From Bubalus kerabau (Eukaryota > Chordata > Mammalia > Artiodactyla > Bovidae): a stretch of DNA of 64,000 nucleotides. Below are positions 11,255-22,679 of this stretch, piece after piece. Under the pieces are notes generated by a model. The model had not been told where the DNA came from. It made no database searches and was given only the letters and a program-made list of their open reading frames with translations. The position numbers were made by a program, and so were the translations under genes. The DNA is taken from assembly GCF_029407905.1 (NCBI RefSeq), contig NC_073635.1, positions 41,469,501 to 41,533,500 of the forward strand. Direction: 5' to 3'. Every line of letters starts with the position of its first letter. The first letter of the stretch is position 1.

Positions 11255-11291
11255 GTGGTGGTGGTTTAGTCGCTAAGTCATGCTAGACTCA
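11255..11291 (-). mobile_element. Short Bov-tA/BovB 3'-end fragment
   Basis: The bases ggtggtttagtcgctaagtc followed by atgctagactc match the antisense 3' tail shared by Bov-tA, Bov-A and BovB. Only about 37 bases remain. The neighbouring 11292-11532 shows nothing recognisable. Confidence 0.6.
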
Positions 11292-11544
11292 TAAGAATTT
11301 TTTTCTCTTTCTTCAGCTTCTCTAACATCTCACAACTTCATTGTCAATCTGTGCTCCTTGAATCAAGCTAATATTTTTAGTTATTTCTAATTTTTGGTAA
11401 TCTTCTCTGTATTTTCTCTTCCTAGGAAACTTAGTTTAAATTGTATCAATATTAAATTTAGTCATTAAAATTCAACATTTTCCCTGGTATCCTGATTCTA
11501 TTATGATCACTAGCTATCTAGTTTCATAGGTATATCAGTTTTTA

Positions 11545-11647
11545 TTTTTTTTATTTTTTTTTCTTAATTTTATTTTATTTTTAAACTTTACATAACTGTA
11601 TTAGTTTTGCCAAATATCAAAATGAATCCGCCACAGGTATACATGTG
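11545..11647 (-). mobile_element. Young L1 3' end, 5'-truncated
   Basis: A T-rich start, then ttttaaactttacataactg, ttagttttgccaaatatcaa and gaatccgccacaggtataca are the antisense terminal bases of the bovine-type L1 3' UTR. The 12-base target-site duplication tatcagttttta flanks it exactly at 11533-11544 and 11648-11659. A complete, very short insertion. Confidence 0.93.
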
Positions 11648-11659
11648 TATCAGTTTTTA

Positions 11660-12044
11660 CAAACCCAAAACAATTTTCGATACTTGAACCTAAACATCAC
11701 CCAGATTCTCCTACTTTAGTTATACTGCTGACTTTAATAACAATAGCAACTGAAGACACAGGCACATGCATGCATTCAGATATTCTCCTTTCTGTACTGT
11801 TCCAAAATGTATGAATTTCAGCTACTTGGTATAATCTGAGTAATCTTGTGAAGTACTAATTTTACTGCTACTTCTTTAGTCCACAAGTTGTTATATAAAT
11901 AACATCATGACCAGTGACAAATCATGTAACTCCTATCAGAGTCTGTTAGTGAGCCATCACTGCACATTTGTTACTCAGCTCACACATAGGCAGCAAGGCC
12001 TTGTGTACCTGCTTTGTCTGTTACTGATAAACCCATGAGATATT
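11660..12044. other. No recognisable feature
   Basis: AT-rich sequence between the short L1 insertion and a possible transposase relic. I see no repeat signature or long frame. Confidence 0.4.
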
Positions 12045-12470
12045 ATTGATGATGAAAAAAAAAACACTGAAAGTGATACTTGTATATAATGTAATTGAAA
12101 TTATAGAAGGGTTAGCTGACCATAGAGATGTTAGCATTACTACTGTATGAGAGACTCCAAATGTGCAGGAAGTTGGTGAATATGAAATTATTGACATAAT
12201 AAGGAAACAAATTGTGATAAAAAGATGAAAATGCCTCAGAAAAACTTAGTTGCCATTAAAAAACTTCACATTACAGGCATTCTTGAAGATAATTTATGAC
12301 AATGTAAATAAAAAAGATAAAATGGTAGATGTTCATCCAAACTTAAAGTATGATAATTTAACCAAGCATAAAGAAGATGCCTTCTAAGTGTCTTAAGTTA
12401 TACAACAAGATGAAAGCAAATCCTAATCAAACAATTATTGTTTCTTATAACAATTTTTTAGAGCAAATAA
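12045..12470 (+). mobile_element. Possible Tigger-type transposase C-terminal relic
   Basis: A translation broken by frameshifts gives DNVNKKDKMVDVHPNLKYDN and then KLYNKMKANPNQTI. These resemble the C-terminal part of pogo/Tigger transposases, where a KLYNKMKAS-like stretch precedes a short terminal block. The whole stretch carries stops and lacks terminal repeats that I can see. The assignment rests on these short blocks only; an old processed pseudogene is the alternative. Confidence 0.4.
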
Positions 12471-12484
12471 CATTTGCTATTCTC

Positions 12485-14078
12485 AATTTTATTTTTTAAC
12501 TTTTATACAATTTTAATTGTATTTTATGGAATGCAATTTCCATTTACAGTTATTACAAACTATTGTCTGTATTTCCTGTGTTGTACAATACATCCATTGA
12601 GCCTATATTACACACAAAAATATATGTTCTCTTACTCTTTGACCCCTATATTACTCCTCACCACCTCTCTCCACTGGTAATCACTAGTTTGGTGTCTATA
12701 TATGTGAGTCTGCTTCTTTTTCTTATATTCACTAGTTTGTTGAAAATTTTAGATTCCACATGTAAGTGATATCATACATTATTTTTAATTATCTGCCTTT
12801 CTTATTTCACTTGACATAATGCCTTCCAAGCCTATTCATGTTGCTGCAAATGACAAATTTTTCATTTTTAATGGATGAATAGTATTGTATTGTGTGTGTG
12901 CGTGCGTTTATCATATCTTGTTTATTTATCTGTTCATTGACATTTAGGTTGCTCTGTATCTTGGCAATCATAAATAATGCTGCTATGAACACTGAGGTAC
13001 ATGTAGATTTTGAATTTTTTTCATATATATTGTTGTTTATATAATTTTTTTTCATATATTTTGTTGTTGTTCAGCCACTAAATTGTGTCCTACCCCATGA
13101 ACTGCAGCATGCCAGGCTTCCATGTCCTTCATTATCTCCCGGAATTTGTTCAAATTTATGTCCATTGAGTCAGTGATGCCAACTGAACGTCTCATCCTCT
13201 GTCGCCCACTTCTTCTCCTGCCCTCAGTCTTGCCCAGCATCAGGGTCTTTCCCAATAAGTCAGCTTTTCCCATCAGGTGGCCAAAGTATTGGAGTTTCAA
13301 CTTCAGCATCAGTCATTCCAATGAATATTCAGGATTGATTCCCTTTAGGATTGACTGGTTTGATCTCCTTGCTGTCCAGGGGACTCTCAAGAGTCTTCTT
13401 CAGCATCACAGTTCAAAAGCATCAATTATTCTTTGCTCAGCTCTCACATGCTTACAGGGCTACTGGAAAAACCATAGCTTTGACTATACAGAGACCTTTG
13501 TCAGAAAATTAATGTCTCTGCTTTTTTATATATTGTCTAGGTTTTGTCATAGTTTTTCTTCCAAGGAACAAGCATCTTTTAATTCAGTGGCTGATATCAC
13601 CATTCTCAGTTATTTTAGAGCCCAAGAAAATAAATTCTCTCACTGTTTTCCCCATCTATTTGCCATGAAGTGATGGGATTGGATGCCATGATCTTTGTTT
13701 TTTGAATGTTGAGTTTTAAGCCAACTTTTTCACTCTCCTCTTTCAGTTTCATCAAGAGGCTCTTTAGTTCCTCTTTGCTTTCTGCCATTAAGGTGGTATC
13801 ATCTGCATATCTATCTTGAGAGTAGAACTGCTGGGTCATATGATAGTTCTATTTTCACTTTTGTGGAAAACCTCCACTGGTTTCTACAGTGGTTGCATCA
13901 ATTTACACTCCCATCAACAGTGTACTAGGGTTCCCTTTCTCCACATCCTTGCCAACATTTGTTATTTGTGTTGTTTTTGATGACAGCCATTCTGACAGGT
14001 CTAAGGTAATATCTCATTGTGGGTGTGGTTTACATTTTCCTGATTAGCAATGTTGAGCATCTTTTCATATGCCCTATC
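12485..14078 (-). mobile_element. L1 3' portion, split by a BovB
   Basis: Parts 12485-13055 and 13813-14078 read as antisense L1 ORF2 end and 3' UTR: gattccacatgtaagtgata, tgttgctgcaaatgacaaat, then after the break gtagaactgctgggtcatat, acactcccatcaacagtgta and ttctccacatccttgccaac. They are collinear, so the BovB between them is a later insertion. The (gt)n run at 12889-12905 lies inside. Confidence 0.9.
13056..13812 (-). mobile_element. BovB LINE fragment nested in L1
   Basis: Antisense BovB from the 3' terminus (gttgttgttcagccactaaa) to the catalytic region. The minus-strand frame at its right end gives RYADDTTLMAESKEELKSLL, so the YADD motif is intact, although the frame is broken soon after. 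Right-hand L1 sequence resumes at tatcttgagagtagaactgc. Confidence 0.92.
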
Positions 14079-14390
14079 TGCACACCTCTTTCTTTATCAG
14101 TTCCACAGCATAGCCAGATAGAGCTTTGACGAAAGTACATCAGCTGGTAGTGCATTCATAACACTGAGACTAAAACCAGGCCCCCTTCTCCATAATTCCC
14201 TTTACTTACAGTGTCAGTAGGATGCCCCATAAAATTGGTATAGCACTAAGCTTCTTCCCACATTATTCATCTCCACCAACAGTGGCCAAAGGTGCATGCA
14301 CATTAGGTTAGGGCCACCCCTCTATCATTCTTGAAATCCTCCCTTTATGTTCGCTGAAGAAAAATCTCCTAATTCTCAATCTTTTCTATA
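14079..14390. other. No recognisable feature
   Basis: About 300 bases between L1 and the start of L2-like text. Nothing that I can assign. Confidence 0.4.
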
Positions 14391-15891
14391 AAGCCTTCCT
14401 GCTCTTCCAGAAGACACTAGTTTACCTGCAACTTTCTCAATTGATTTTTTTTTTTCTCCTCACAGACTCAATCCACTAGATTGGTGTTCTCTTTATTACT
14501 CAATTCCATTTCCAGACCATTCTTCCTCCTTTCTCCCTACAAATTGGCTTTGAATCCATGTCACCTGTCTCTCAGTGACTACTCTCAGTCTACTACCGAT
14601 TCTTCAACAGACACTTTCACCTTTTAAACATTTTAACTTTTGACTCATTGGCTCTTTGACACTACTCTGGTGTCTGTTCTCAATGATCTCACCATAGTTT
14701 TTTTTTTTTTTCTCCGACACCTGAAAATTTAGTGTCTTGATTTTTTTTCCTCTGTGTAATACATCCTTCTCTTCAGTCACTCCCAGAAGGATATTCTGGA
14801 ATATGTCATTACATGTAACATCAGGCCGTTCATAATTTTAATTTACTGTGTCCTGTTGTCTGATCACTACATTCTTTCTAGTTCATTCCATCAAATATTT
14901 TAGTAATTTCAATCCTATTGAAACTTTTTAAAAAATTTTCTCCAATTCCCTTCATATTCTTTATTTCCTACTTATCAAGGTCATGTTCCACAGTCAATCA
15001 TTAGAATCAGTAACTTTCATATATATTTTACTTTTTACTTCTCTCTTGCTTTTTGTACTCTCCTGGCGGAATCACAAACCAATTAAATCCACCTTTCCAG
15101 TTATTCAGTGTTTGTCCAAAGGAAGCTAAATGTGTGTGGAGAAAAACATACAGCCTTATGACTGATCTTATTTTATAGTCATAATTATAAATGTGAAGCT
15201 GACTCTGAAGACTGCTCCTCACAGTCACACCTTAATTCTTATGCCTTCACTCTCCTAATATCCTAAGTGTTAATTTCACATCTTCTTTCTCATTAAGCCT
15301 TGAATAATTTTTCCATAAACTCATTGTCATTAATGATCTAAGTAGCTGGGAAGAATTTCTCCAACTCCCACTATCAGACCTACTCAGCTATCAGAACCTG
15401 TATTCATATCATCTGCTCTAAACCCAGCCAGTCTCACAACATTGTCATTGAATCCTATTTCTGAGACACTGTTCAAAAAATGTGTCACTTTTCCCCAATA
15501 TCACATTTTCCTCATATCTTTTTCGTTATTATCATATTAACTTGTTATTATTTTCTCCATCTTTACAGAAGAAAACAAAATAACTTTTTCTTGATTCATC
15601 TTTTCTCATCAGCTGCAGTCCCATTTTTTATTTATTTGTATCTCTTTGAAGCAAAGTCTGAAAATATTATTCTTATTCATTGTGCTATTTCACATTCCTA
15701 TCCTACTATTATTTAGAACACATTCCAACAGACATTCACTTTAACTGCTTCATCAGGCTGGTTCTTGTCATGATCACCAAGATCTTACATGTTACTAGAT
15801 TTGATGGTTTATTTCAAATCTTCGATTTATTTGATCTATAAATATGCTTTTTACATCATAGGTGATACATTTTCTTCACATTTCATCTTCC

Positions 15892-16024
15892 TTTTTTTTT
15901 TTTTTTTTTTAAATTCAACTGGGCCACAGTCCTTGTGGGATCTTAGCTCTCTAATCAGAGATCAAACCTGTGCCCTGGCACTGAAAGCACCAATTTCTAA
16001 CCACCAGACTACCAGTGAATTCCC
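15892..16024 (-). mobile_element. CHR-type tRNA SINE nested in L2
   Basis: A T tract, then ccttgtgggatcttagctct, agagatcaaacctgtgccct and accaccagactaccagtgaa read as the complement of the artiodactyl CHR/ART tRNA-Glu-derived SINE (head cttccctggtggtccagtgg). Diverged; the T tract is the complement of its A-rich tail. Confidence 0.85.
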
Positions 16025-16177
16025 CACTTTTATTCTCTAATCCTACTTACTTTTGATTTTCTTCTCATCTCATTGGCCATTCCTTTAAATTTAATTTTCT
16101 GCTCTCTTCTTCATTCTAGCACACCCAGGATCTTCTTTTATTTTATATCTAAAGATATATCTCTTAGAGATGCATCT

Positions 16178-16296
16178 TGGAGTAGAAAATGGCAACCCAC
16201 TCCAGTAACCTTACCTAGAAAAATCCTGTGGACAGAGGAGGCTTGCAGGTTATAGTCCATGGGGTCACGAAGAGTTGAACATGACTGAACACGCAT
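16178..16296 (+). mobile_element. Bov-A type SINE fragment (no tRNA head)
   Basis: Starts at ggagtagaaaatggcaaccc and runs through cactccagtaaccttaccta to gagttgaacatgactgaaca. It has the BovB-tail-derived body without the tRNA-related head, so it is either a Bov-A monomer or a 5'-truncated Bov-tA. Confidence 0.8.
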
Positions 16297-17223
16297 GCAA
16301 AAATATATTTCATTTGTTGTAAAGCTTTCAATACCATCAACTCAGATTTACATACCCACTCACAAGCAAGCACTTGAATTTATATATCTATCTGTTCATT
16401 TAACATTTGCCTGATATTAGTGGATATCTCATAATTAACATTTCCCTGGGTTATCTCAAAATTAACAAGCCCAATCCTAAATTCCTGATCTCACACATAC
16501 TGCCAAACCTTCTTCTGGTGCAATCTAATGTACCTACATTAATGAAAACACCATTCTTCCTAATTTCAACATAAAAACCTAGACTTCTTCTTTCATACTG
16601 TACATCTAATTTATACAAAATACTGTTGAGTTAGTCTTCAAATCCCATTAAAAATTGGACTGCTCCTAACCTCTTTCATTGAAATCAAATTCTTGAATAG
16701 ATTGCTGCTATAGTTTCCTAATTCATCTGCTTGCTCCACCTGCTCCCTTTACCAACAGTCAGTGTGACCTTTAAAAAATGTAAATCAAATTGTTTTACTT
16801 CTCCCTTTTAACCTAGCTAATAGATCTCCATGTCAATCAAAGTAAAAGCCTAAGCCTTTCTAATTGCTTACAAAGCTCTACATGATCAGCTCTTCCTCTT
16901 CCTTCCTTCTCTTATTACCTTCTGAGGTCCTGTATTGTTACTGCCCCTTCCTATTCTGCTTCAGAATTAGGGTCTTTGGCTTATTCCAGAACACAGCATA
17001 TATTCTCCCATTTGAAAGCTTTTGCACTGGTTTTTCCTACTGTCTGGAATGCTCTCTCCAATCCAAGTCAATAAATTGACTTTCTCCAAACCCAACTTCA
17101 AGTCTTTATTCAAATCTCATCATCCCAATGAAGCTTATTCTGATTGCTATTTAAAAATGTTACCCTTTCCCATTACCAGCATTTTTAACCCTTCACATAA
17201 TTTAAGCAAAATACCTGACCCAT

Positions 17224-17424
17224 GGCTTCCCTGGTGGCTGAGTGGTAAAGAATCTGCCGGTCACAGGTTTGATCCCTGTGTCTAAAAGAGCCACTGGATA
17301 AAGAAATGACAACCCGCTCCAGTATTCTTGCTTGGGAAATCCCATGGACAGAGAAGCCTTGTGGGCTATAGCCTATGGGGTCTCAAAAGAGCCGGGCATG
17401 ACTTAACAACTCTTAACCACAACC
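17224..17424 (+). mobile_element. Bov-tA2 SINE nested in L2
   Basis: Head ggcttccctggtggctgagt, B-box-like ggtttgatccctg, and tail to gggcatgacttaacaac. It splits the L2 3' end between aaaatacctgacccatg and agatccatagtaaatg. Confidence 0.92.
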
Positions 17425-17448
17425 AGATCCATAGTAAATGTTCAATAA

Positions 17449-17612
17449 GGACCTATTGTATAGCACATAGAACTCTGTTCAGTGTTATGTGGCAGCCTGA
17501 ATGGGAGGTGGGTTTGGGGGAGAATGGATATATGTATATGTATACCCCAGAACAAAATAAAAAGTTTAAAAAGTAAAAACAAAACAAAACAAAACAAAAA
17601 AAAAAACAAAAA
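17449..17612 (+). mobile_element. L1 3' end, 5'-truncated, nested in L2
   Basis: Reads gacctattgtatagcacata, gaactctgttcagtgttatg, then gtataccccagaacaaaata and an A-rich tail with (aaaac)n. The 13-base target-site duplication aaatgttcaataa is exact at 17436-17448 and 17613-17625, and it is itself L2 3' sequence. This orders the events: L2 first, L1 later. Confidence 0.9.
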
Positions 17613-17963
17613 AAATGTTCAATAAATATATTTAATGAAAGAATTAAAACCATTCAAAACTTTTCCAAAATAAGACTGCAAAATCAAATGACTTGTCATG
17701 TTTCTAAAGCATTTGCCTCGATTCCCAAACTCAACTCACACTCTATCTCTTAACTTGCTTGGTTTCAGTCACTCTATTTTTCAGGTCCTTGCATACACCA
17801 AATTTTCACCTCAGGACTTTGGCACCTGCTATTCCTTTATCTAGCTCATTATTTTGATGATATATTTCATTGTGCAAGCCACATTTTACTGCCTGTGATG
17901 TCACATTTTGAGTTGTTTTCCTGGTTATCCTTTTTTTAAAATTAAACACCTATGTTGTTCTAT

Positions 17964-18182
17964 GCTTCCCAGGTGGCCCTAGTGGTAAAGAATCTACCTG
18001 CCAATGCAGGAGACATAAGAAACATGAGTTCAGTCCCTGAATCAGGAAGATCCCCTGGAGGAGGGCATGGCAACTCACTTTGGTAGTCTTGCCTGGAGAA
18101 TCTCATAGGCAGAGGAGCTTAGTGGGCTACAGTCCACAGGGTCACAAAGAGTTGGACATAACTGAGCAACTTAGCACACACA
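17964..18182 (+). mobile_element. Bov-tA2 SINE nested in L2
   Basis: Head gcttcccaggtggccctagt, then ctgccaatgcaggagacata, body through gttggacataactgagcaac and a short cacaca tail. Nearly full length. Confidence 0.92.
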
Positions 18183-18339
18183 TGTGATTATATATCGTAA
18201 TATTATATTCTCCATTTTTTGAATTCACTCTTTAAAAGTATTCATTGTCTCTCCTCTCTAAAAGAATGTAAATTCAATTACATCAAGACATAGTTTGCTT
18301 GTTAAAAGATGTAGACCCTGAGCACAGTTTCTGACAAAT
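18183..18339. repeat. Local duplication of L2-derived sequence, copy 1
   Basis: About 130-155 bases, from tgtgattat through ccattttttgaattcact to cagtttctgacaaat, recur at 18961-19108 in the same orientation with only a few mismatches. The core pairing is very tight, far closer than two independent L2 copies would be. Confidence 0.9.
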
Positions 18340-18355
18340 CATAAACCCTCAATAA

Positions 18356-18960
18356 AAAAGAAACACAAACAGAACATTGGAGGTGATCAGCCATGGTGTG
18401 ACCTGGTGCCCTTCCTCAGTCTAGCCCAATCAGAGCCTCAAGCTTGAAACAGTTCTTTAGAGTTAAAAAGACCTCACCACCTCAGAAGTGCTAATGTCCA
18501 TGTGTTGGAATGACTTTTCTTGTCTCAGACTCAATGGATATTCTTTTATTCTTCTTATGTGTGTGCATCATATGGCACCTTACTGTTTCTGGACCCTGGG
18601 GGGATTCATGTTCTTCTACTAGAGCATAAGAGGGGTGTGTGTAGACCAGTTGCCTTGTATCAGGTGTTGGGAGAGGCTCACTCTCCATGCGGGACTGTTG
18701 TCCACTATTGAAGTTGGTCTTATTCTGTCTTTTATCTATGTATGTAAAGCATTGTTTCATTCAGGGATTAACTTCATTGTATGTATTTTATTGTAGATAG
18801 AGTCCTCCCTTTGCAGTGATGACCCTTACAAGTTGTATCCACTGGATAGAACAGAACATATATGATTTATGGTTTAATGGCATTAGTTTGGAGGAAGTGT
18901 AGAATAGAGTTTGAGTATAGCTATTCTGTCAGAATGCTTGGGTTTCAGTTTCAGTTCTGT
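18356..18960. other. No recognisable feature between duplication copies
   Basis: Unassigned sequence separating the two direct repeats. Less AT-rich than its surroundings at 18580-18700. No repeat family or protein that I recognise. Confidence 0.4.
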
Positions 18961-19108
18961 TATGTGATTATTGTAAATCTCCATTTTTTGAATTCATTCT
19001 TTAAAAGTATTCATTGTCTCTCCTCTCTAAAAGAATGTAAATTCAATTATATCAAGACATAGCTTGCTTGTTAAAAAATGTAGACCTTGAGCACAGTTTC
19101 TGACAAAT
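18961..19108. repeat. Local duplication of L2-derived sequence, copy 2
   Basis: Counterpart of 18183-18339. Downstream context differs (gtgtggttatgtgaccacgc here, cataaaccctcaataaa at copy 1), so only this segment is shared. Confidence 0.9.
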
Positions 19109-20879
19109 GTGTGGTTATGTGACCACGCATCTGGGTTTTTAGGACAGTCTTTGATTATGCTTGTCAGGCTTATTCTTTCTATTATGAGCCCACTTTAATG
19201 CTTAAAGTGTTTCAAGTTGGAAGGAAAATTATTTGCCCTCTACTTCATTTAAATGCCCTTTGTAAAAGTATATTTGTTTTATAACCCTAGTTTATGTTAT
19301 TGCCATTTTGTTACTAAAAATGTGTTCCTTTTTGGAACTTGTGTGATTTTTTTCTATTCTTATTATTTAACTTTTAATATAATTTACAAGATCTTTTTAC
19401 TTAGTATATTTATTTAAATCACATAACAAGAATTATTATTATACTACAACAAAATGATAGGAAGAAAAAATATTACTGTTCATCTGACAGTGAAGGTTAG
19501 AAACTAAAAATTCTTAACAACCAAAAGAGAACACAATTAATTTTAATAAGCTAAAGAGCAACAGTAAGGCAAAAAGACAAGATATGTGATAAGCAGCTGT
19601 GGGACCTAAAGGTCATCACTAAACACGATTCTCATTTACCCTTTTACTTTTAGTGTCAGGATCTTGTTCTGGCAACATAAGCCCTTGAGATTTCTCAAGC
19701 TATCCCTCTGTATTGAGCTACCTTGCTAATTTAAAAGCCTTAGTGATTATGCTCTGTTACGATATTAATGGAAAGGTCAATGAATTCATGAAAATGCTTT
19801 TTTTTTTCCTGCATTTTATGACATTCGGAACCTTTTCTCCATCTACAATTTTCAACAAGAAGCTGATCATCTGGTCATTTTGCATAATAAATGAACATAA
19901 GCAGTCACTGTTTGTGATAATATCACTTTCCCTGTCATATGTTAAAAGGACAGAATGGACACTCTGGATTGTTTAGTACATTTTCTTATTTTTAGTATAA
20001 ATTAAAAAAAATTAATGGAGAAAGAATAAAGTGTTTTTAATAAGACGAGCTATAACTTAAAAGATGAAAAGGTTAAATGTAATCTTCAAAATCTTATATT
20101 GTGCTGACAATGACTGCTAAAATTTTTCTAGAATTTTTTTAAAGAGCGTTTTACATTGAATTTATCTTGGTGTAGAGTATCTGAAGAAAAATAGCAGAAA
20201 CAAAGACTAGAGAATCTTGAGGTAATATAATAAAGGAATGGCAATATTGCCGAAAATAAAATAGAAGAAACAATAACACCCAATGCCTTTTCTGGCATAG
20301 CTCCAATTTTGTAAGCCATAATAATGCTTATATTTTCTCATCTACCACAGTCAGATATTAAAAGGAGGATTTCAATATTTTTTTCATTATGTGAAAGAGA
20401 AATGTCATTCACATGGAGTGAGGACAAATTTTTTTAAGGTTTGATCATATAACACAGTGGAACCCCTCCTCCATGTGTGCCTTTATAATAATAAAATGTC
20501 ATATGTAGAAGCTATCTTTTGTGGATATTAACTATTCCTTAAAAATAGTTTGTGAACCAAAGAATTTTGAGGACTTAGTCTGCACTTTAATAATGGACAG
20601 TTTTTGGGTTTTTTTTTTTTTTTCATTTCACTTTGTGTAGAAATTAAATTGTATTAAAGAAAGTTTCAGTAAATCTAAGGACAAGTACTGGCTAAAACCT
20701 TTGATAGCTAATATTAATTAAGTCCAAGACTCTTGACATACATTTTGTCATTTAATCAGCAGATGATTATATGATGTAGTTTAATGCTTTTCTTAATATG
20801 TTAACTTCACAGCTCTGGACACAGGTAATTAAATCAGTTTCTAGCCTGCATTCACACTATTTGAGTGCTCTGAAATCAT
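19109..20879. other. Unrecognised AT-rich sequence
   Basis: About 1.8 kb without a young repeat. 19600-20330 is non-repetitive with a composition like conserved non-coding DNA. No exon-like frame or RNA gene seen. Confidence 0.4.
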
Positions 20880-22679
20880 TCAAGCAGGCTCATGGTTCCC
20901 CCAAGAGCAAATCCAAATCATTTGAAAATTGACACTGGAACTCAACTCCTTCCAGCAGTGAGCTGGCACCGGCCTCAGAAGCCCTGGGCCTGGCCATGGT
21001 TACCAGAAGGCCAACATGAGCTTTGGGACATTTAGTTAGCCACTTGGGGATCCAGTTCCACCCACCAGCATGCTGACAACAGCTTCAGGATACCCATAAC
21101 TCTGTAGCCACCTATGTTAGGAACTGACTTCCCTCACCAGTGGCCAGAAGACTCCACACAAGGCAGGGCTTGGCAACCAGGGGTTAGTCATATGGACACA
21201 AGCTCTCAGACCCATGGATAGGTCCACTAACTGGCCAACACCAGTTACAGTACCCCAGCCTCCACAGCCAGAGACACTGGGTCCTGGTGTCACCCACCAG
21301 TAAGCCATCACTATCCCTTGGACCTAGCCTCACCCACCAGGGGTTGACATCAATACCTGCATACATTGGGCCAAAGCACCACCTAACAGCAAACCAAAAC
21401 CAGCCATAGGACATCTAATCCAAATTAATTAAATTTGGGTAATCCCAAATTACCCACTTAGCCAGGTAATTTGGGATTCATCATTACCAACTCTGCTGCT
21501 GCTACTGCTAAGTCGCTTCAGTCGTGTCCGACTCTGTGCGACCCCATAGATGGCAGCTCACCAGGCTCCCCTGTCCGTGGGATTCTCCAGGCAAGAACAC
21601 TGGAGTGGGTTGCCATTTCCTTCTCCAATGCATGAAAGCGAAAAGTGAAAGTGAAGTTGCTCAGTCGTGTCTGACTCTTAGTGACCCCATGGACTGCAGC
21701 CTACCAGGCTCCTCCTTCCACAGGATTTTCCAGGCAAGAGTACTGGAGTGGGGTGCCATTGCCTGCTCTGATTACCAACTCTAAGACATCCTAATCATCA
21801 AAGCCAGCTAAATCAGGAACCAATTACACCCTTCAGTGAGTTGATAATACTCCAGGTCCCCATTCCTCCAGCCAGCCATTTCAAGACCCAGACCCACCAA
21901 CCAATGGGCCAACACTAAACTCAAGACCTCTCAGACCTCATGACCCAGTCCCACCAACCAGCTGACTTGCATCAGGACAGGGATTCCCCTGGATATATAG
22001 TTAGCTATGGCAGGAACAAACCCTGTCCACCAGAGGCTGGCAGCCTCCACACAAGGCATGTCTTAGCAGTTAAGCAAACTAGAGACAGCCATTCCTATCA
22101 GTACATCCACAGTAGCCAGCCTGCCATGGCAGAAGGACCCACGCAACCCATACAGAAGGCATTCCTAGAGATTACAGCTTTGGTGATCAGAGGAAAGTGT
22201 GTGCTGCCTTGTCCCATAGGTTATTTCCTACATAAAACCACTTTCCCAAATGTACAAAGTAGTAAAAATCATCTATATCAACAAACAGTTAAGGAGTACA
22301 CAAAAGAAAAAGTTGTCAATATGACATCAAATCATTAAACATTTGTAGAGAAAATAAAAATATGATGTTTGTTAAAATGCATTTGAACTTAAAATATCAA
22401 CAACCTCATCAAGTATACATTTAGCTTGCTATATATAAACCTAATGATAACCACAAATCAAAAATCTGTAATGGATGCACACACACACATGAAAAACAAA
22501 GAATCCAAATATAACATGAAAGAGGGTCAGTAGATTATAGGGAACAAATTAAAAGAGGAAAAGAAGAGCAAAAAACAACCCTAAAACAAAGAAATGGTAA
22601 GAAATGTCTATCTATAATAACTATTTTAAATGTAAATCCACTAAAAGCTCCAATAAAAAGACCTATCGTCAAAATATCC
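20880..22679 (+). mobile_element. Old L1, 5' UTR and ORF1-ORF2 linker (5' part of a composite)
   Basis: 20880-22330 is unusually GC-rich and C-rich for this window (for example ctggcaccggcctcagaagc, gcctccacagccagagacac), fitting an old L1 5' UTR. It leads to gataaccacaaatcaaaaat at 22450 (linker) and aatgtctatctataataact / ttaaatgtaaatccactaaa at about 22605-22640, the start of ORF2. Most of ORF1 is missing. The element resumes at 23443 after an inserted L1. A 132-codon frame at 21940-22338 lies within the UTR and resembles no known protein. Confidence 0.75.
21495..21770 (-). mobile_element. Bov-A2 SINE
   Basis: Dimeric: two units, each with the complement of a gacacgactgagcgactt-type end and cactccagt box, joined at ccaatgcatgaaagcgaaaa. 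The left edge is the complement of the (agc)n tail. The 12-base duplication attaccaactct is exact at 21483-21494 and 21771-21782, so both ends are defined. Confidence 0.96.

Larger units (their letters stand above)
14390..17650 (+). mobile_element. Long L2 LINE, split by SINEs and an L1
   Basis: From about 15200 the C-rich text follows L2 sense sequence in order: a caccaagatcttacatgtta block (RT core), gacttcttctttcatactgt, gtaaaagcctaagcctttct with caaagctctacatgatcagc, ttgcactggtttttcctact with gtctggaatgctctctcc, and finally ccatagtaaatgttcaataa with the terminal gaaagaattaaaac. 14390-15200 is weaker. Insertions at 15892-16024, 16178-16296, 17224-17424 and 17449-17612 interrupt it. If one element, it covers much of the L2 RT region to the 3' end, which is long for so old a family. 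Confidence 0.7.
17690..18355 (+). mobile_element. Second L2 3' fragment, split by Bov-tA2
   Basis: Text such as ctcaggactttggcacctgc, and after the SINE ctctctaaaagaatgtaaat, tgagcacagtttctgacaaa and accctcaataaa, follows the L2 3' end. This copy lies just downstream of the first L2 terminus. Confidence 0.65.

Noticed and set aside
11533..11659. T-rich tract as a polypyrimidine splice signal
   Set aside because: It is the complement of the poly(A) end of a short L1 with an exact target-site duplication.
21117..21414. Overlapping minus-strand frames rich in tryptophan and glycine
   Set aside because: They are antisense readings of the C-rich L1 5' UTR, where stop codons are rare by composition.
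21940..22338. 132-codon plus-strand frame as a host gene
   Set aside because: It lies inside GC-richer old L1 5' UTR sequence that leads into the L1 linker and ORF2 start; no known protein resemblance.
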